From: Diphasiastrum complanatum
Taxonomy: Eukaryota; Streptophyta; Lycopodiopsida; Lycopodiales; Lycopodiaceae
NCBI GenBank assembly: GCA_029204225.1
Contig: MU831833.1
Location: 1 to 64,000 of the forward strand
DNA length: 64,000 bases
Reading direction: 5' to 3'
The notes under the pieces: model-generated
Seen by the model: the letters and a program-made list of their open reading frames with translations, nothing else
The model's database searches: none
Told to the model about the DNA's origin: nothing
Program-made: the position numbers and the translations under genes
Shown: positions 11,351-22,149 of the stretch, piece after piece
Layout: each line of letters opens with the position of its first letter
Numbering within the stretch: position 1 is the first letter of the stretch

Positions 11351-11740
11351 CAGTCCAAGTAACCGGAGGACTAAATTTACTATGTCGGCTAGTTCTTTTA
11401 GCCCCTTTGAGGACATTTGTCAAAGGCAATGCAATTATTGCATAACCAATGATAAATCTATGAAAAAACCCCATAAAGCCCAAAAAGGACTTAACCTCCC
11501 GGATGGTTTTAGGAATTGGCCATTCACGAACTTGTCGGACTTTGTTTGGGTCAATTTCCAACCCATGGTCCAAAATAACGTGACTGAGATGAAGCATTCT
11601 CTTCTAGAAGAAAACACATTTGACTTCTTTGGCAAAAAGCTTCTCCTGTCCAAGTAACTTTAAGACAGTCCTGAGATGCTCCTCCAAAGTCTTACTATAG
11701 ATGAGAATATCATCTAAGTAAACTATGAGTTATTATAGGC
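11351..11740 (-). pseudogene. Gypsy RT C-terminal part (palm end, thumb, connection)
   Basis: Reading right to left, the YLDD catalytic box followed by [12 protein letters not shown] lies at about 11733-11690 in one frame. After a frameshift comes HLSHVILDHGLEIDPNKV, then REWPIPKTIREVKSFLGFMGFFHRFI and LPLTNVLKG. The fingers and first catalytic aspartate are missing, because the protease ends only about 60 bases upstream. The gene is therefore deleted and frameshifted. Confidence 0.9.
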
Positions 11741-11794
11741 TTGTATTTGAATCGGCAGATGTGGGACTATCTGGTCCCAAACTTGGCTTTCCTC

Positions 11795-12172
11795 TCAAGT
11801 TGCCAGCTTCACTGTGTAACGGTGGTCACTTTGCTTTGTTTCCACCTTTAGCCTCTGCAACAAACTAGAGTTAATAAAATTATGTGTGGAACCATCATCA
11901 AATAAAATTGTTACGGCTTGGCCACCCACAACCTCCTTCATCTGAATGAGGTCGTGAGGACCAAAAACAACCATATTAAAGCAACAACGCTCACACACAG
12001 AATTACCAGCAAGGGAAAGATTAACACAAGATATGGTAGAGTTACATGGCGTCTTAAAAGATGCCCCTTCAGCCTTCCTTTTCTTTGGACATTCCTTTGC
12101 GACATGACCAAGTTCCATGCAATTGAAGCATAAATTGTTGCTTCTGGCTTTCACGAAGGTTTCTTGATCCAT
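11795..12172 (-). pseudogene. Gypsy zinc knuckle and aspartic protease
   Basis: A CCHC knuckle, CFNCMELGHVAKEC, lies near the start. About 60 residues on is the protease active-site region, FDDGSTHNFI, where most family members have DSGATH. The Asp-to-Ser change at the second position (DDG instead of DSG) would probably damage catalysis. The frame ends soon after the flap region. Confidence 0.88.
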
Positions 12173-12940
12173 AGTAGATCTTTCTTTGATTTACCAAAAC
12201 TAGAAGACCCTTCCTTTGCCTTATCCTAAGAAAGGCTTTTTACCCTTTACATCGAGTAAGACACTAGACTCAAGCTTGGCCACTATACAAGTATCATCGT
12301 AAATCCTGGCAAAGCAAACCGCATCCTGGAGGGTAAGAAGCTGGTTCCTCCTAACCTCTAGCTGGTAGTCTCTTGGTAATCCAAGAATAAAATGCAATTT
12401 TACCAAAAGAGGGTCTATTCTAGTTGCAAAACGAGAATAAACCTCTCCCCATATGTATCGTCGCATACTGACGATAACATTCAAAGCATCTAAGATGGGA
12501 AGGAAGGTCGCCTTAAAGGCCTTACAAAAATCTTCCCAATTTTTAGGTGCTTCTAACTTACCCCTTAGATCTTGCCACCACGTAAAAGCTTTACCTCGCA
12601 AGTACATGATGGCTAAGTTGAACTTGTTGTCATCGGATGAATCACGCATGGAGAAGTGCGTGTTCCACCGTTCAATCCACAGCAAGACCGCTTCAGGGGT
12701 TCTATCCTTCTTTTCCCCAGCAAAAAGCTCAGGGGTGAACAAAGGTTGATGCAATATTTCCCTTAACTGCGTCAATTCCTTCAAATCTTGCTGATCCCGA
12801 GAGTGTTTGGATTGCAAATCAGCAATCTGTTGCTGTAGATTATTAATTGCAAGCAATAACGCTTCAGAATCCAAGGTAGAGGTAGATGCTGTAACCTCAT
12901 GAGTAGGAGACATAGGCTGTGTGGTAGGATTAGGATCCAT
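12173..12940 (-). pseudogene. Gypsy gag
   Basis: The gag starts MDPNPTTQP and has a coiled-coil segment (LLLAINNLQQQIADLQSKH) and the retrotransposon gag core WIERWNTHFSMR, YLRGKAFTWWQDL and WEDFCKAFKATFLP. It ends at KGKKPFLG with a frame change into the zinc-knuckle ORF. A gag start with a similar coiled coil (INLLQQQI) occurs at 29435 on the minus strand in another gypsy family of the window. Confidence 0.92.
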
Positions 12941-13656
12941 TATTCAAGAGCAAGAGAGGTGAATTAAAAAAAGAAAAGAGTTGGAAGAGAACACAAACAA
13001 CTCAAGGAAGGCAAATACAACTCAAGCTTGCTGGCTCCTCTACTATCCAAATGGTATTGTCCATGGCTGCCACAAGGATAAGAAGACAGCAAAGGAAGAG
13101 GTGTACCACCACCTCCACTCCCTCTTCTCATGAAACTTAGCATAGGAGAGGCATACCTCCCTTTACATGCTTGATAACAAACTGCCAAATGGCAACACTT
13201 TGCCACCTACGCCTTCACAGGTCAGATGGGTGACCTGGACCACCTGCCAGGTTTACCTTCCTAGCTGGCGCCCAAGAAACTACCCCCCCCCCTGCTGGTC
13301 CGCACCCTTCCCACGATCTGCCGCGGACAGCTGTAGTCCAATGCTGCCTCGTGGGACCTGGTTTCCATCACAGATCCATGCGGATCTCTGTCCACGACCT
13401 CCAGATCCCCGCGGAACCTCTGTCCGCTGATTGCTGCCACCTGTCCGCTGCAGGACAGTGCCACATGGCAGCGCAGGAAGGAGCAGAATCTGTTTTCATT
13501 TTATTTTTTTACTCAAAAAGCCCATAAAAAACAGATGTTAGAAAAGAAGCAAAATATGAGAGAGAGACACTTCCCGGGTTTACCATCATATATCAAAAAA
13601 ATTCAGAACTTACAAGATAACCCTTTCGGATCAACGTACCTGCTTTCGGCATACAG

Positions 13657-13670
13657 TGGCTCTGATACCA
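13657..13670 (-). promoter_or_regulatory. Primer-binding site of the gypsy element (tRNA-Met type)
   Basis: TGGCTCTGATACCA on the plus strand is the complement of TGGTATCAGAGC plus two bases. It lies two bases inside the 5' LTR. Confidence 0.9.
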
Positions 13671-13672
13671 TA

Positions 13673-14117
13673 TGTTACACTCTCACTTACTGCATACCTC
13701 CAGGTGCCGGTTAACCACAAGAGACCGAACGATACACGTTCCACCCCGCCATAGGACCCAATCCAGGTCCACCCTCCGTGCCCTTCCCTGTGACCGATAA
13801 CAAGCAAGATCCGACTTCCATCCTAGACAGTGTCCCATACCACTGCCTAGGCTCTCAACCATCTCCCGCCGCCTCAAGCTAGCACTCATCCTGGCTATGC
13901 ACACCGCTCTCCGTCCACCTTCCCCTAGGTAGATAGAATGGATGGCAAATGAGACTTGCTTCCCTTGTATACCTCCAAGGTGGGAGACTCCAAGCCATGC
14001 GCACGTCCTAGGTTATGACACATGGCAACTATGCAGGTTCACGAGTCACTCGTACAGGCCCAGTCGTCGTTCAGTCTCAAGTTAGGTTTGGGACCCAAGG
14101 GAGTTGGGTCCCTAACA
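13673..14117 (-). repeat. 5' LTR of the gypsy element (445 bp)
   Basis: It pairs with 9066-9512 as a direct repeat, starts TGTTACAC and ends CCCTAACA on the plus strand. It is followed by CCAACCAACCCACCC, then unassigned intron sequence to 14369. Confidence 0.93.
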
Positions 14118-14369
14118 CCAACCAACCCACCCAACCATTGCGAGATACATTTCCAGCTATGATAACTAAGCAATCCCTTTGTAACTACAACACATTTTTT
14201 GAGAAATAGCGCTGTCAGTAATAAAATATTTCTTCTAAATAAAATTTTACAGTAATACAATAGGAATGTCTAAAAACAAAGCATGTCAACACGGAAAACT
14301 AGATGACAAAGTTCTCAAAGCCTAATGAGATTTTGTGAGGTAGGTCATTTCAGACCCCCAATTTCATAC

Positions 14370-14535
14370 CGGCAGGTCTGGCGGAACAACCGTGCCCTCT
14401 GTAAGTAGCCCTGGAAATACATTGGCTCCACTTCCAGAGATTTCTCAAGATCTTGCAAAGCGTCCTTGAGCTTCTTTTGTTGGATGTAAACAGTTGCCCT
14501 CTTTGAGTAACCTATGGACGTTAACGGATCCATCT
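14370..14535 (-). CDS. Host gene exon 3: TPR repeats of a P58IPK/DNAJC3-like ER co-chaperone
   Basis: This 166-bp exon is bounded on the minus strand by acceptor GACAG/AG and donor TGCCG/GTATGA. It encodes a complete TPR (IGYSKRATVYIQQKKLKDAL then QDLEKSLEVEP) and the start of the next (FQGYLQRARLFRQTC, R split by the intron). The hydrophobic/small-residue spacing fits the 34-residue TPR pattern. It joins exon 2 exactly in phase 1, giving FIEMDP across the junction. Proteins of this type pair N-terminal TPRs with a C-terminal J domain and act in the ER lumen with BiP. The J domain is not in this window. The host-gene assignment is strong; the P58IPK name rests on the signal peptide plus TPR layout. 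Confidence 0.78.
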
Positions 14536-16483
14536 CTGTCACAAAAGAAAAATCATGTTCTGAGAAATTTAATACTATTTAAGTAGACATATAACTAACA
14601 AGAGCAGAACACAAAAGTGACAACACAATACATGTCAATGCCCTGTATGTTTATAAGCTCTACAAAAAAATGACAACATGTAACAGAATCTAATGAAAAC
14701 ACCCAAACTTGACAGTGTCCAGCGCATAAATAAGGCCTTGGCACGTCACAATGACAGTCTCTATAAGATAGGAAAAATTGTTGCACAAAGGCATTTCACC
14801 AACAGAAACTTTCATTAATGGTCTTCATCAATGCAAATATGCTTTGACCTGAAGGTATCAATCCATCTGGCCTGAAGTTCTTATCTAGCACGCTAATCAA
14901 AATGATGATTTTTTGAGCTAAAAGTTGGTCCACATTTCTCTACCAGATACTTCAGAGAAAATGATTCGCCCGATGTGGCTTTAGCAACAATAGACTGCAA
15001 CTTCAGCAGCCACTTGAATCAGGTATATAGTACAGACAAAGAACATTACGAAATCAAGTGACACTGTTGAAGCACGGAGTAAAAACATGGACAAGACAAT
15101 CATAAATAACAACAAATAAGACTAAAAAGATAACATGGAACAACATACCACTAGCGTAGAAACAATATATTGCCCCCCAACATAACTATTCCTCCTTTTG
15201 AAACATTGAAGACTTTTGAGAATGTCCCACATGGAGGCCTTCTGAAAAGACTCAAGAGTCCTTATCTTTGGTCAACAAGGCAATGGTTATGCTCTAATGT
15301 GTTCATTGGGCACACTAAAAATCAATATATTGTTAGGAACTTGGGGGATCAAATCTTGGGCCTAGATACCAAACTTGGATAAAGAACATTTAAAGTGTCG
15401 CAAATGTATGCCCTATCCACCTTGTTTTCAGATACTACCCCTGCCCCCTTCACGTAAGCACGCAGTGACTACTAATTGCAATTCTCATAGAGGTCAATGT
15501 TTCTCAAAAAAAAGTTCAAATAGAGCAAGAATCATCTTAAAGTGTTCCAAAGTTTTAATTTCGTATGCTTAGGATGCCTCTTTGAAATTGTAAACGTATT
15601 TCAAAAGTTTCGAGGCCAGATGGGTGCCTTCTCATCATGCATGTCAAGCCACCCCAGGCCACAATGTAGCATAGAGATCTCTTTCAAAAAAAGTAAAGGC
15701 AGCAGACATACATGCAGAAATAATACCTTTGCTGTATGATTATACGAGATAATTGGATCAGATTCGTATTAACAAGGGGTATGTGTGACATGCGGGTTGC
15801 AAGTAGCTGGTGACAGGACAGTGATAACAAAAAGTGAAGCCATTTCACTTGAGGCCATTGACAACTCACTAGTCAAGCTTTGCAGGCAATTTCAGGACAT
15901 TACCAGTTGGAATAAAAAAATTGCGGTTATTTCTTGCAAAAATTTGTTGGAAAAGTATGAAAATGGAGCAGCCAGCATTGAAAATGTATGTACTAAGCAC
16001 GAAACTAGTGAAAGGTTTACAAATTCTAAAAGAACAATGACGCGAAAGTTAGGCAAACCTACCTGTGTCCGACGATAGATTTGAGAATGATATCCTCAAT
16101 GCTTTTGATGAAAATATTTGTGAATCTCAGAATGTTTGGCATACTCATGCCCAGTATGTGTGGGGCATGAACCTGATACATTAAATGCTAAGCAAACAAA
16201 CAGAGTGGTGGATTATTCCTGCATGAAAGAACAAATATGTGTGTCAAAGAAAGCAGCCGCTTGTATTTGTGTTGAGATGGATGGACTAGACTTTTGATTG
16301 TGTGTATGGGGAAGAGCAAGATGTAGGTAATGTGGGTGTGAAAAGGAAGATGTGGCTAAGTGACCAATCCTGAAGCTTCTGAAGGAAAGGAATTACAATC
16401 TGTTAGTTTATGTTTGTCTACGTAATCAATCTCATAGATTCTGAACATTTCAAAGTTAGAATCAAGTAGAATCAAATGTGACG
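14536..16483. other. Intron 2 sequence, no recognisable gene or element
   Basis: No conserved protein motif survived inspection on either strand. Short ORFs at 15170-15382 and 15785-16078 have no family resemblance and lack splice or start context. The region is AT-rich with short T and A runs. Confidence 0.55.
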
Positions 16484-16960
16484 CTTGTCGTGATATTATG
16501 GTTCGATTTTGATAGGCATAGTCATGCATTGAAGAGAAAGGATCATTCTGTAGAGCCCGATAGTTGCATCTATCGAATGCTAATTTCCTATTTGGCACTC
16601 TTTCCTTTCTCTATTACAATTACCTTCAAGAAAGATTGGAGACATAAAGGATGTACTCTATGTACCAGGAATCAAGAAAAACTTACTCTCAGTGTCAGCT
16701 ATTGTGAAACAACATATGGATTTGGTGAATTTGAAGTGTTTATGTCAACTTCAATTATGGATGATGATGAATCTTCAAGAACTGATCTTTTGGGGGAAGA
16801 TAAACGATTGGTTATTTTCAATTCAGTTACAAAGTATCTCCAGTATAGTGGTACTAGTTTAAATGACGCACCGATACCACAGACATCAAGGCTTTGTTTG
16901 GGGTATTATCACTTCGTCATCAGTAGTTGAAGAGGTTGGGAGCAGATGCACATTGTCTCA
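16484..16960 (+). pseudogene. Copia fragment: LTR end joined to protease/pre-integrase piece
   Basis: Bases 16484-16606 are the inverse of 41631-41756 at roughly nine in ten positions; that stretch lies next to a copia primer site, so this is LTR-end sequence. At 16640 a copia protease/pre-integrase peptide follows: GDIKDVLYVPGIKKNLLSVSAIVKQHM, partly frameshifted. The normal gag and protease between them are missing, so the piece is a deletion junction. Confidence 0.75.
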
Positions 16961-17364
16961 TTTTGGTCATGCATTAAATGCTATTTAATGCTCACAAATT
17001 AAAATTGTTGTTATTTATGAAGTGGGTCATAAGTCTAATATTGGCTAGTGGACACATAGAGGTGCTAGATTATAATGGTTAACCTGCTTGTTAAGGAAGT
17101 CAAGACCTAGACAGGCAAGATCGAGGTCAAAGGGAAGAAGCAACAAATGACAAAGACATTGATCGTCCCATATGTTAATGATGATACATAATGGCCCTAG
17201 GCAAATTAAAAATAGCCCATGCCAATATAAGGCTAGTGACAACGGTACATCACGTTGTCCTCAAATATTGCTGCTACCAAAGAAAGATGTAATGGGGATA
17301 ACACCTGGAGGTGGTCTCGATAAGTGTTGTTGATGTCACGAAGAAGGTCGTCTCTAAGTAGTGG

Positions 17365-17876
17365 CTATGGGGACAATATGAGTATGGGTAGTACTTCGTC
17401 TTTGGTCTCTATGTCTGGAAAGGTCACTGTCGTTGTCACTGTCATCCAAGTCAAGATCCATCCACAGTCTCCTACGGGAGAAGAACGATATGATCTGGAG
17501 CTGTGCGTCATGGTGAGTCGGTGGCTGACATAGGTCCTGTCTGGGAATACCACGAAAAGGAGTGTCCCACATAATGTAGGTGTTGTGATGATGCCAAAGC
17601 CGTTGCAACATAGTGTGTCTCTACCCTGAAGATCCTCCAGGCGTTGTATGAATGTGACAATATGGAACAGTGCCTCTAGCTGAATAAGGGGGACGGCGAA
17701 CTCTGCCAATATAATATGATGTGGTGTAGAGGACTTAGCCCGTATCATCCGAGATAGCAAATGAATCTAAAGTCGTGAAATGCGTGCCCACTCGGTAGCC
17801 GTCAGGCCCGTACTCCATGTCTCTAATGCGTAAAGAGCTGAGGGAACTACCATAGTATCAAAAAGTCGACACTTAC

Positions 17877-17877
<1 letters not shown>
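17365..17877 (-). pseudogene. LINE ORF2 3' fragment (after the RT domain)
   Basis: On the minus strand the frame reads CRLFDTMVVPSALYALETWS, with ATEWARISRL, then after a break LLSRMIRAKSSTPHHIILAE and LEALFHIVTFIQRLEDL. This order (DTxVxPxxLYxxExW, then SRMIR and FIQR) is typical of the region following the RT of plant non-LTR elements. A matching N-terminal/RT part of the same kind of LINE lies at 31750-32830. It ends directly against the GA repeat at 17878. Confidence 0.75.

Positions 17878-17910
<33 letters not shown>
17878..17910. repeat. (GA)n microsatellite, target of a hAT insertion
   Basis: About 33 bases of pure GA dinucleotide. The tract resumes as GAGAGAGA at 18351 after the 440-bp element, so it was split by the insertion. 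Confidence 0.95.
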
Positions 17911-17914
<4 letters not shown>

Positions 17915-18350
17915 GTTGCAGCAGATCGCGATCCGGAAGGATCTCGAACCGGATCGAGCGTTCCGGATCGCGAGCGTTCTGGGACCAGAAACGTTGTCAC
18001 AGAACGCGCTTAAAGTTTCAAATTTTTTTATGTGGACCGCGAGCAGGCAGCCCGCGGCCCACATAAAAAAATTTGGCTTGTTAAACATGTGCTGATGCCC
18101 TCCAACAATATAGTTGTTGCCCTGTATTCCTTTGACAAAAAAAGTAATGCTTAGGATCAGTAACTGCTCTTGATAATCGATGGCAAACTTGATAAATGAA
18201 CTGCTCTTGAAAAGACCTTCCATTTGATACCCATATTGGCATTAAAAAAGTTTCAAAAAAAAATTAATAAAAAAAGCGTTCCAGGAAACCCTAATGGGAA
18301 ATTTCAGAACGCGATCCAGAACGCGTTCCGGATCGTGGCCTGCAACTTTG
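17911..18350. mobile_element. Non-autonomous hAT-type element (copy C), 440 bp
   Basis: Termini are CTGTGTTGCA on the left and TGCAACTTTG on the right (inverse CAAAGTTGCA), related to CATAGTTGCA of copies A and B. The flanking 8-mers are both GAGAGAGA, compatible with an 8-bp target duplication although the target is itself repetitive. The ends contain palindromic GATCGCGATC (17924) and GGATCG/AACGCG motifs in inverted arrangement. The shared block GATACCCATATTG and an A-rich stretch with TTTCAAAAAAAAA sit near the right end, as in the large hAT copy. No coding capacity. Confidence 0.82.
18016..18078. repeat. Long perfect-stem hairpin inside copy C
   Basis: The arm AAATTTTTTTATGTGG followed by ACCGCG is the near-exact inverse of CGCGGCCCACATAAAAAAATTT. 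The stem is about 22 bp with one mismatch and a loop of about 12 bases. Transcribed as part of the host intron, it would fold stably. Confidence 0.8.
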
Positions 18351-19135
18351 GAGAGAGATGACAATTGAGCTGATTTTGCAGGTTTGCCACGCCCTTGCAC
18401 ATGCTATCAATCGTGATGTGTCAACCCTCAATGTTAAAGTCCAACGAATGCTCTTTTTGGAGGATTTTGCTTCTAGTAGGAAAACTGGCTCTGAGAGAGA
18501 GAGAGAGAGAGACTATGTATGGGTGTTATAGAGTCTTGTGTTCGTGGAGAGATAATAGCCCAAGCCTAAGGTATGACAAGCGCTTGTGTTGTGTACAGTG
18601 CATAAATTTAAGTAACATTTATTATTATGTTGTACTAACTCCTTTATGTTGTGTTGCGATAGTGCATTAAAAACAGATCTGTTGTGTTCTTGTGTAGCTG
18701 AGTCATGAATAATTTAGTAGTATGTACTAGACAAGCTATGTTTGCTGGGACATAGATTAAAGCCTACCATTATAGTTTGTTAGTATACCCGATCTCCATC
18801 AAATGGTGTGTTTTAGCATATTTAACTTCGATACCCCAACTCCAGCGGAACCTGGTGCCTCTGTACAATACACTATTTGAGAAGCCTATGATTACGGTAT
18901 GGATCTTGAACACTAAAACACATCACTGTGTATAGCCTCAGGTCCATTCACTAAAGTAAGAAAATTTCTTGAGAAATACATATGACCAATAAAAGATATA
19001 ACATAAATTTGAATTTTACAAAGATAACCTGCATGGAACAATAACACATGCGTGTCAATACTAGCACTTAGAACTAGGTATTAAAAAATCAAAATTGTTG
19101 CGAGGACACTCCAAAGTTCTGATTTAGACATCTAC
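18351..19135. other. Intron 2 sequence with a second short GA tract
   Basis: GAGAGAGA at 18351-18358 completes the interrupted microsatellite, and a separate GA tract lies at about 18494-18512. Nothing else was recognised before exon 2. Confidence 0.5.
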
Positions 19136-19216
19136 CAATGAAGGAACTGTAATGGCGAATTGCAGCTGTGTATTCTCCTCGTGACAAAGATTCATCTCCA
19201 GCTTTGAGATATGATC
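19136..19216 (-). CDS. Host gene exon 2: first TPR
   Basis: This 81-bp exon has a minus-strand acceptor TTTTCAG/GA and a donor ATTG/GTAGAT. It encodes SYLKAGDESLSRGEYTAAIR then HYSSFI, the first TPR helix pair (small residues at A-G, G-E-Y, A-I and Y). The first codon is split with exon 1 (GCA-G / GA gives A-G) and the last with exon 3 (ATT-G / AG-ATG gives I-E-M). Both introns are phase 1, so the three exons join with no frame break over a total of 329 coding bases. The exon is too short to stand out by length; phase and splice agreement identify it. Confidence 0.8.
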
Positions 19217-20099
19217 CTGAAAATCATGTAAGGACAAACTAATGAGAATATATAATTACCACACAGAGCTTGCAAAATAATCATAACAAGAAACAAAACA
19301 GATCAATGCCTTGCCAGGCACTCTCTACAGGTGCAAATTAGCTCCAGACTGTCAGAACAAATAATGCCTAAGAACTCCAAACAAAATCAACAAAAATATA
19401 ATGCAATAACAAATCGTTGGTATCGCAGTAGTTTAGATTAGAACTATGTATTTGTACCCTTCAAGCAGCCTCGGCACTAAAGTTAATGGTGAATTCTAAA
19501 TGACCTTGCATGGCTTTAACTATTTTTGTGATCATAGCATGAATGTTTTCAAAAGTTATGCTAACAAGATATGGACAGGCACTCACATATTTCTAGTCTA
19601 AACCAATTCAAAGTCACGTCAAGCATGGATCGGCTACTGCTTTCCACAAATCTTGCATTGAATGTTTACTTTGATCAAGCTTGAATGTTTAGTAACTTTT
19701 TTCCATAAAATTAAGAACATTTTGACGTAGCCTTACATAATGATTGCATTGTCATTTTGGGAACTTAACAATACATTTGGACCTCAAAATACATAATACC
19801 CAACATAGCAAAGGAGGCGGGCAATGCTCAGCAATATGGAGTCCACCTACAAAGTCCTACATCATCAACTTCATCATGCATAGGGTGGACCAACATGACA
19901 CCCCTACTCACTTCATCAAGTACCAAGAGAAGCTGCACGTCACATGTACAAACATATGTTCCATACCGTCATTGCCCATTGCACTATAAAGATGCATCAC
20001 TCAAGTACTGGATGATAAGTAAGATCCACTCAGGCATAGAAGGATTGATTAATAGTCAGTTGGATGCCCAAGAGTGACTAACTAATCTTAGCTAGGTAC
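19217..20099. other. Start of the inferred 29-kb intron 1, unassigned
   Basis: AT-rich, without recognisable coding sequence or LTR boundaries. The ORF at 19744-19989 has no family resemblance. Confidence 0.5.
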
Positions 20100-21149
20100 A
20101 GATGTAACATGCTTCTCTCCTGAATATCTTTCAATCCCCTCTCAAAAGTCATCATTTTCTGAATATCTATTCCATAAACCAAGTACTTAGAGAAAGAAAT
20201 TCATCGATCAGTCCACTCTCCTTTCAAATACTCTTTCTGATTCCCCAAGAAACTCTAGATGGAATGTCCTCAACATGGCCCACCAACTCATCTCAAAGAT
20301 AAGTGGATCTTTTGTTGCCATCTTTTGGTGTTTGAGACCTTTAAAACTACGAGACATACAATCACCTTCTTGAAAATCTTGGGGACTTCTTTTCAAATTT
20401 ACATAATGTCTCACTCTCTATTGCGCACTCTGGACATTCTCACACACTTAAAATGTCTTAAATATCCTACAATGAACGACATTATGAAGCTTAATCCCTT
20501 TGGCTGACATTTGTACATAAGCATAGAGGGGCTATAACTAGTGGCACAATGCTTACACTATTGTAAGCAACTCAAACTCGACAATTGAAAAGTACTTTAA
20601 CTTTATGCAGCTTAATCCCTCTGCAATGGATCATCCTAGCCAAAATTATAACATGAGCATAGAGGAGCTATAATCAATGGCACAATGCTTAATCCCTTTG
20701 CAATGGATCATCCTAGCTGAAATTACAACATGAGCATAGAGGAGCTATAATCAATGGCACAATGCTTACCACTATTGTAAGCAACTCAAAACTCAATCAG
20801 TGCAAGGTACTTCCGTTATATAGGGATTAGCCCCTAACTAGTATACGCTTAGGTACTGGGCCATTACCATTAAGGGCATGTCTTTATGGGACCCACGTAT
20901 CCTAAGTTGCCCAAATCTCTAAAAGGTTCCAGTAAGGGCCTCTAGATAGCATATATAGGGCTATCATTGTTGATTACATAGCTTATGATATTGGTTACTT
21001 TCTTAGTCCTAATTATGTCGCTATCCATAGCTTGTAGGGCTATGTTCATGATCATTGCAATGCATCTATGCTATTCTTGTAGAGATTAGTCTTTGTGCTT
21101 CATACCTGATCTTTTTGCTTCATTGATGCTAAAATTTACGATTCATAGC
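20100..21149 (+). repeat. Probable 5' LTR with ~77-bp tandem repeats (left boundary uncertain)
   Basis: The right end is set by a primer site at 21151. TATA-like boxes lie at about 20818 (TTATATAGGG) and 20950 (CATATATAGGG). Between about 20484 and 20790 a unit of about 77 bp (TTAATCCCTCTGCAATGG to GGCACAATGC) appears twice in tandem (20611-20690 and 20691-20767), with a diverged third copy upstream. Repeats upstream of a TATA box are common in LTR U3 regions. The left limit is a guess. Confidence 0.55.
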
Positions 21150-21150
21150 T

Positions 21151-21162
21151 TGGTATCAGAAC
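21151..21162 (+). promoter_or_regulatory. Primer-binding site (tRNA-Met type)
   Basis: TGGTATCAGAAC follows CATAGCT and differs from the usual TGGTATCAGAGC by one base. No gag is recognisable downstream, so the element body is lost or too decayed. Confidence 0.65.
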
Positions 21163-22149
21163 ACTTTCCTGCCTTTGGGATTGCTAGTTTTCTCCACACT
21201 TGGTAGATCTCCTTTTTTTTCTGGTGGATCTTTAGGACAATTGACGAAATGACTTCCACTAAACTTGGCGACTAGATAAATAAAATAACAAAAAATTCTG
21301 CAAAATTGGGGTCGAGCCACATAGATTTTTGAGAGATTAGAAATTCTCATCTTACCTATCATTCCACTAGATGGGTTTGCTAGGCTTTCCCTTCTTATTG
21401 ATCACCCTCGTACATTCATTATTTGACAATGCTACCAATCTGGCATACCCCTTGGTAGGCCCTAGTTGTGGCCCTAACGTACCTCGGAAGGACTAGTGAC
21501 CAAGTGGATTAGGCAACCGCTAGTGGTGAGGCACAACCCACAACAAGTGAGTACGTGACCACTAGCAACGGGCACGCCTCACAAACCAATCTAGGCACTT
21601 GACGAGATTATAGGTCATTGGGTGTGTCATTGTAAGTGACCCGATGAGTACACACATGCCACCAGTCATGCGACAAGACATGTAGATCCAATGTGCAATT
21701 GGCCAAGTCAACCGTGAGGGCCAATTGGCAATGACCAGGTTTAGCTAGGTAGACGCCAAAGTTGAACCACTTAGGGACGATGGAGCATGGGATTGCCAGT
21801 CATTACGCCTATCTCACAAGTAAAGGCTTCTTTTGGCCAACCTACAAGGATTAGCTACCCGTGCATGAATGCCACGTGCCTCAAGGTAAAGATAGCACGT
21901 AACTAGCTTAGGAGATTCATTCTTTCATCAGCTAGTTGGTTTCTTAAGGAGCTTGGAGGGCTAAGCACCTCACACCCCTCAATGAATAAAGTGACCTTCT
22001 TCTATTTGGAATCGGTCAAATCGGAATCAACCGAATCGGCCTATTCGACCTCTTCAAATTGGTCCTAGAGTTTTCAAATCAGTACATAGTACATACTATT
22101 ACTAGTAACTACAATGCACATACTAGTTAGTAGTATTAAGTAAGTTGTA
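21163..22149. other. Unassigned; possibly the leader of the element primed at 21151
   Basis: No conserved protein. Some motifs repeat (CACTAGCAACGGGCACG, GTAAGTGACCCGATGAG), but no clear tandem structure is seen. Confidence 0.4.

Larger units (their letters stand above)
9066..14117 (-). mobile_element. Two-LTR Ty3/gypsy element with internal deletions and a nested solo LTR
   Basis: Minus-strand order is 5' LTR (14117-13673), primer site, gag, zinc knuckle/protease, partial RT, RNase H (interrupted by a solo LTR at 10367-11350), integrase C-terminus, polypurine tract and 3' LTR (9512-9066). Without the nested insertion it is about 4.06 kb, short for an autonomous gypsy element. Most of the RT fingers/palm and the integrase core are missing. 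Flanks are TCAAT on the left and CCAAC on the right, a possible 5-bp target duplication with two C/T transitions. It sits in inferred intron 3 of the host gene, in the same orientation as the gene. Confidence 0.92.

Noticed and set aside
11073-11657. 194-residue plus-strand ORF
   Set aside because: It runs from the solo LTR across its boundary into the antisense of gypsy RT, so it is a chance frame.
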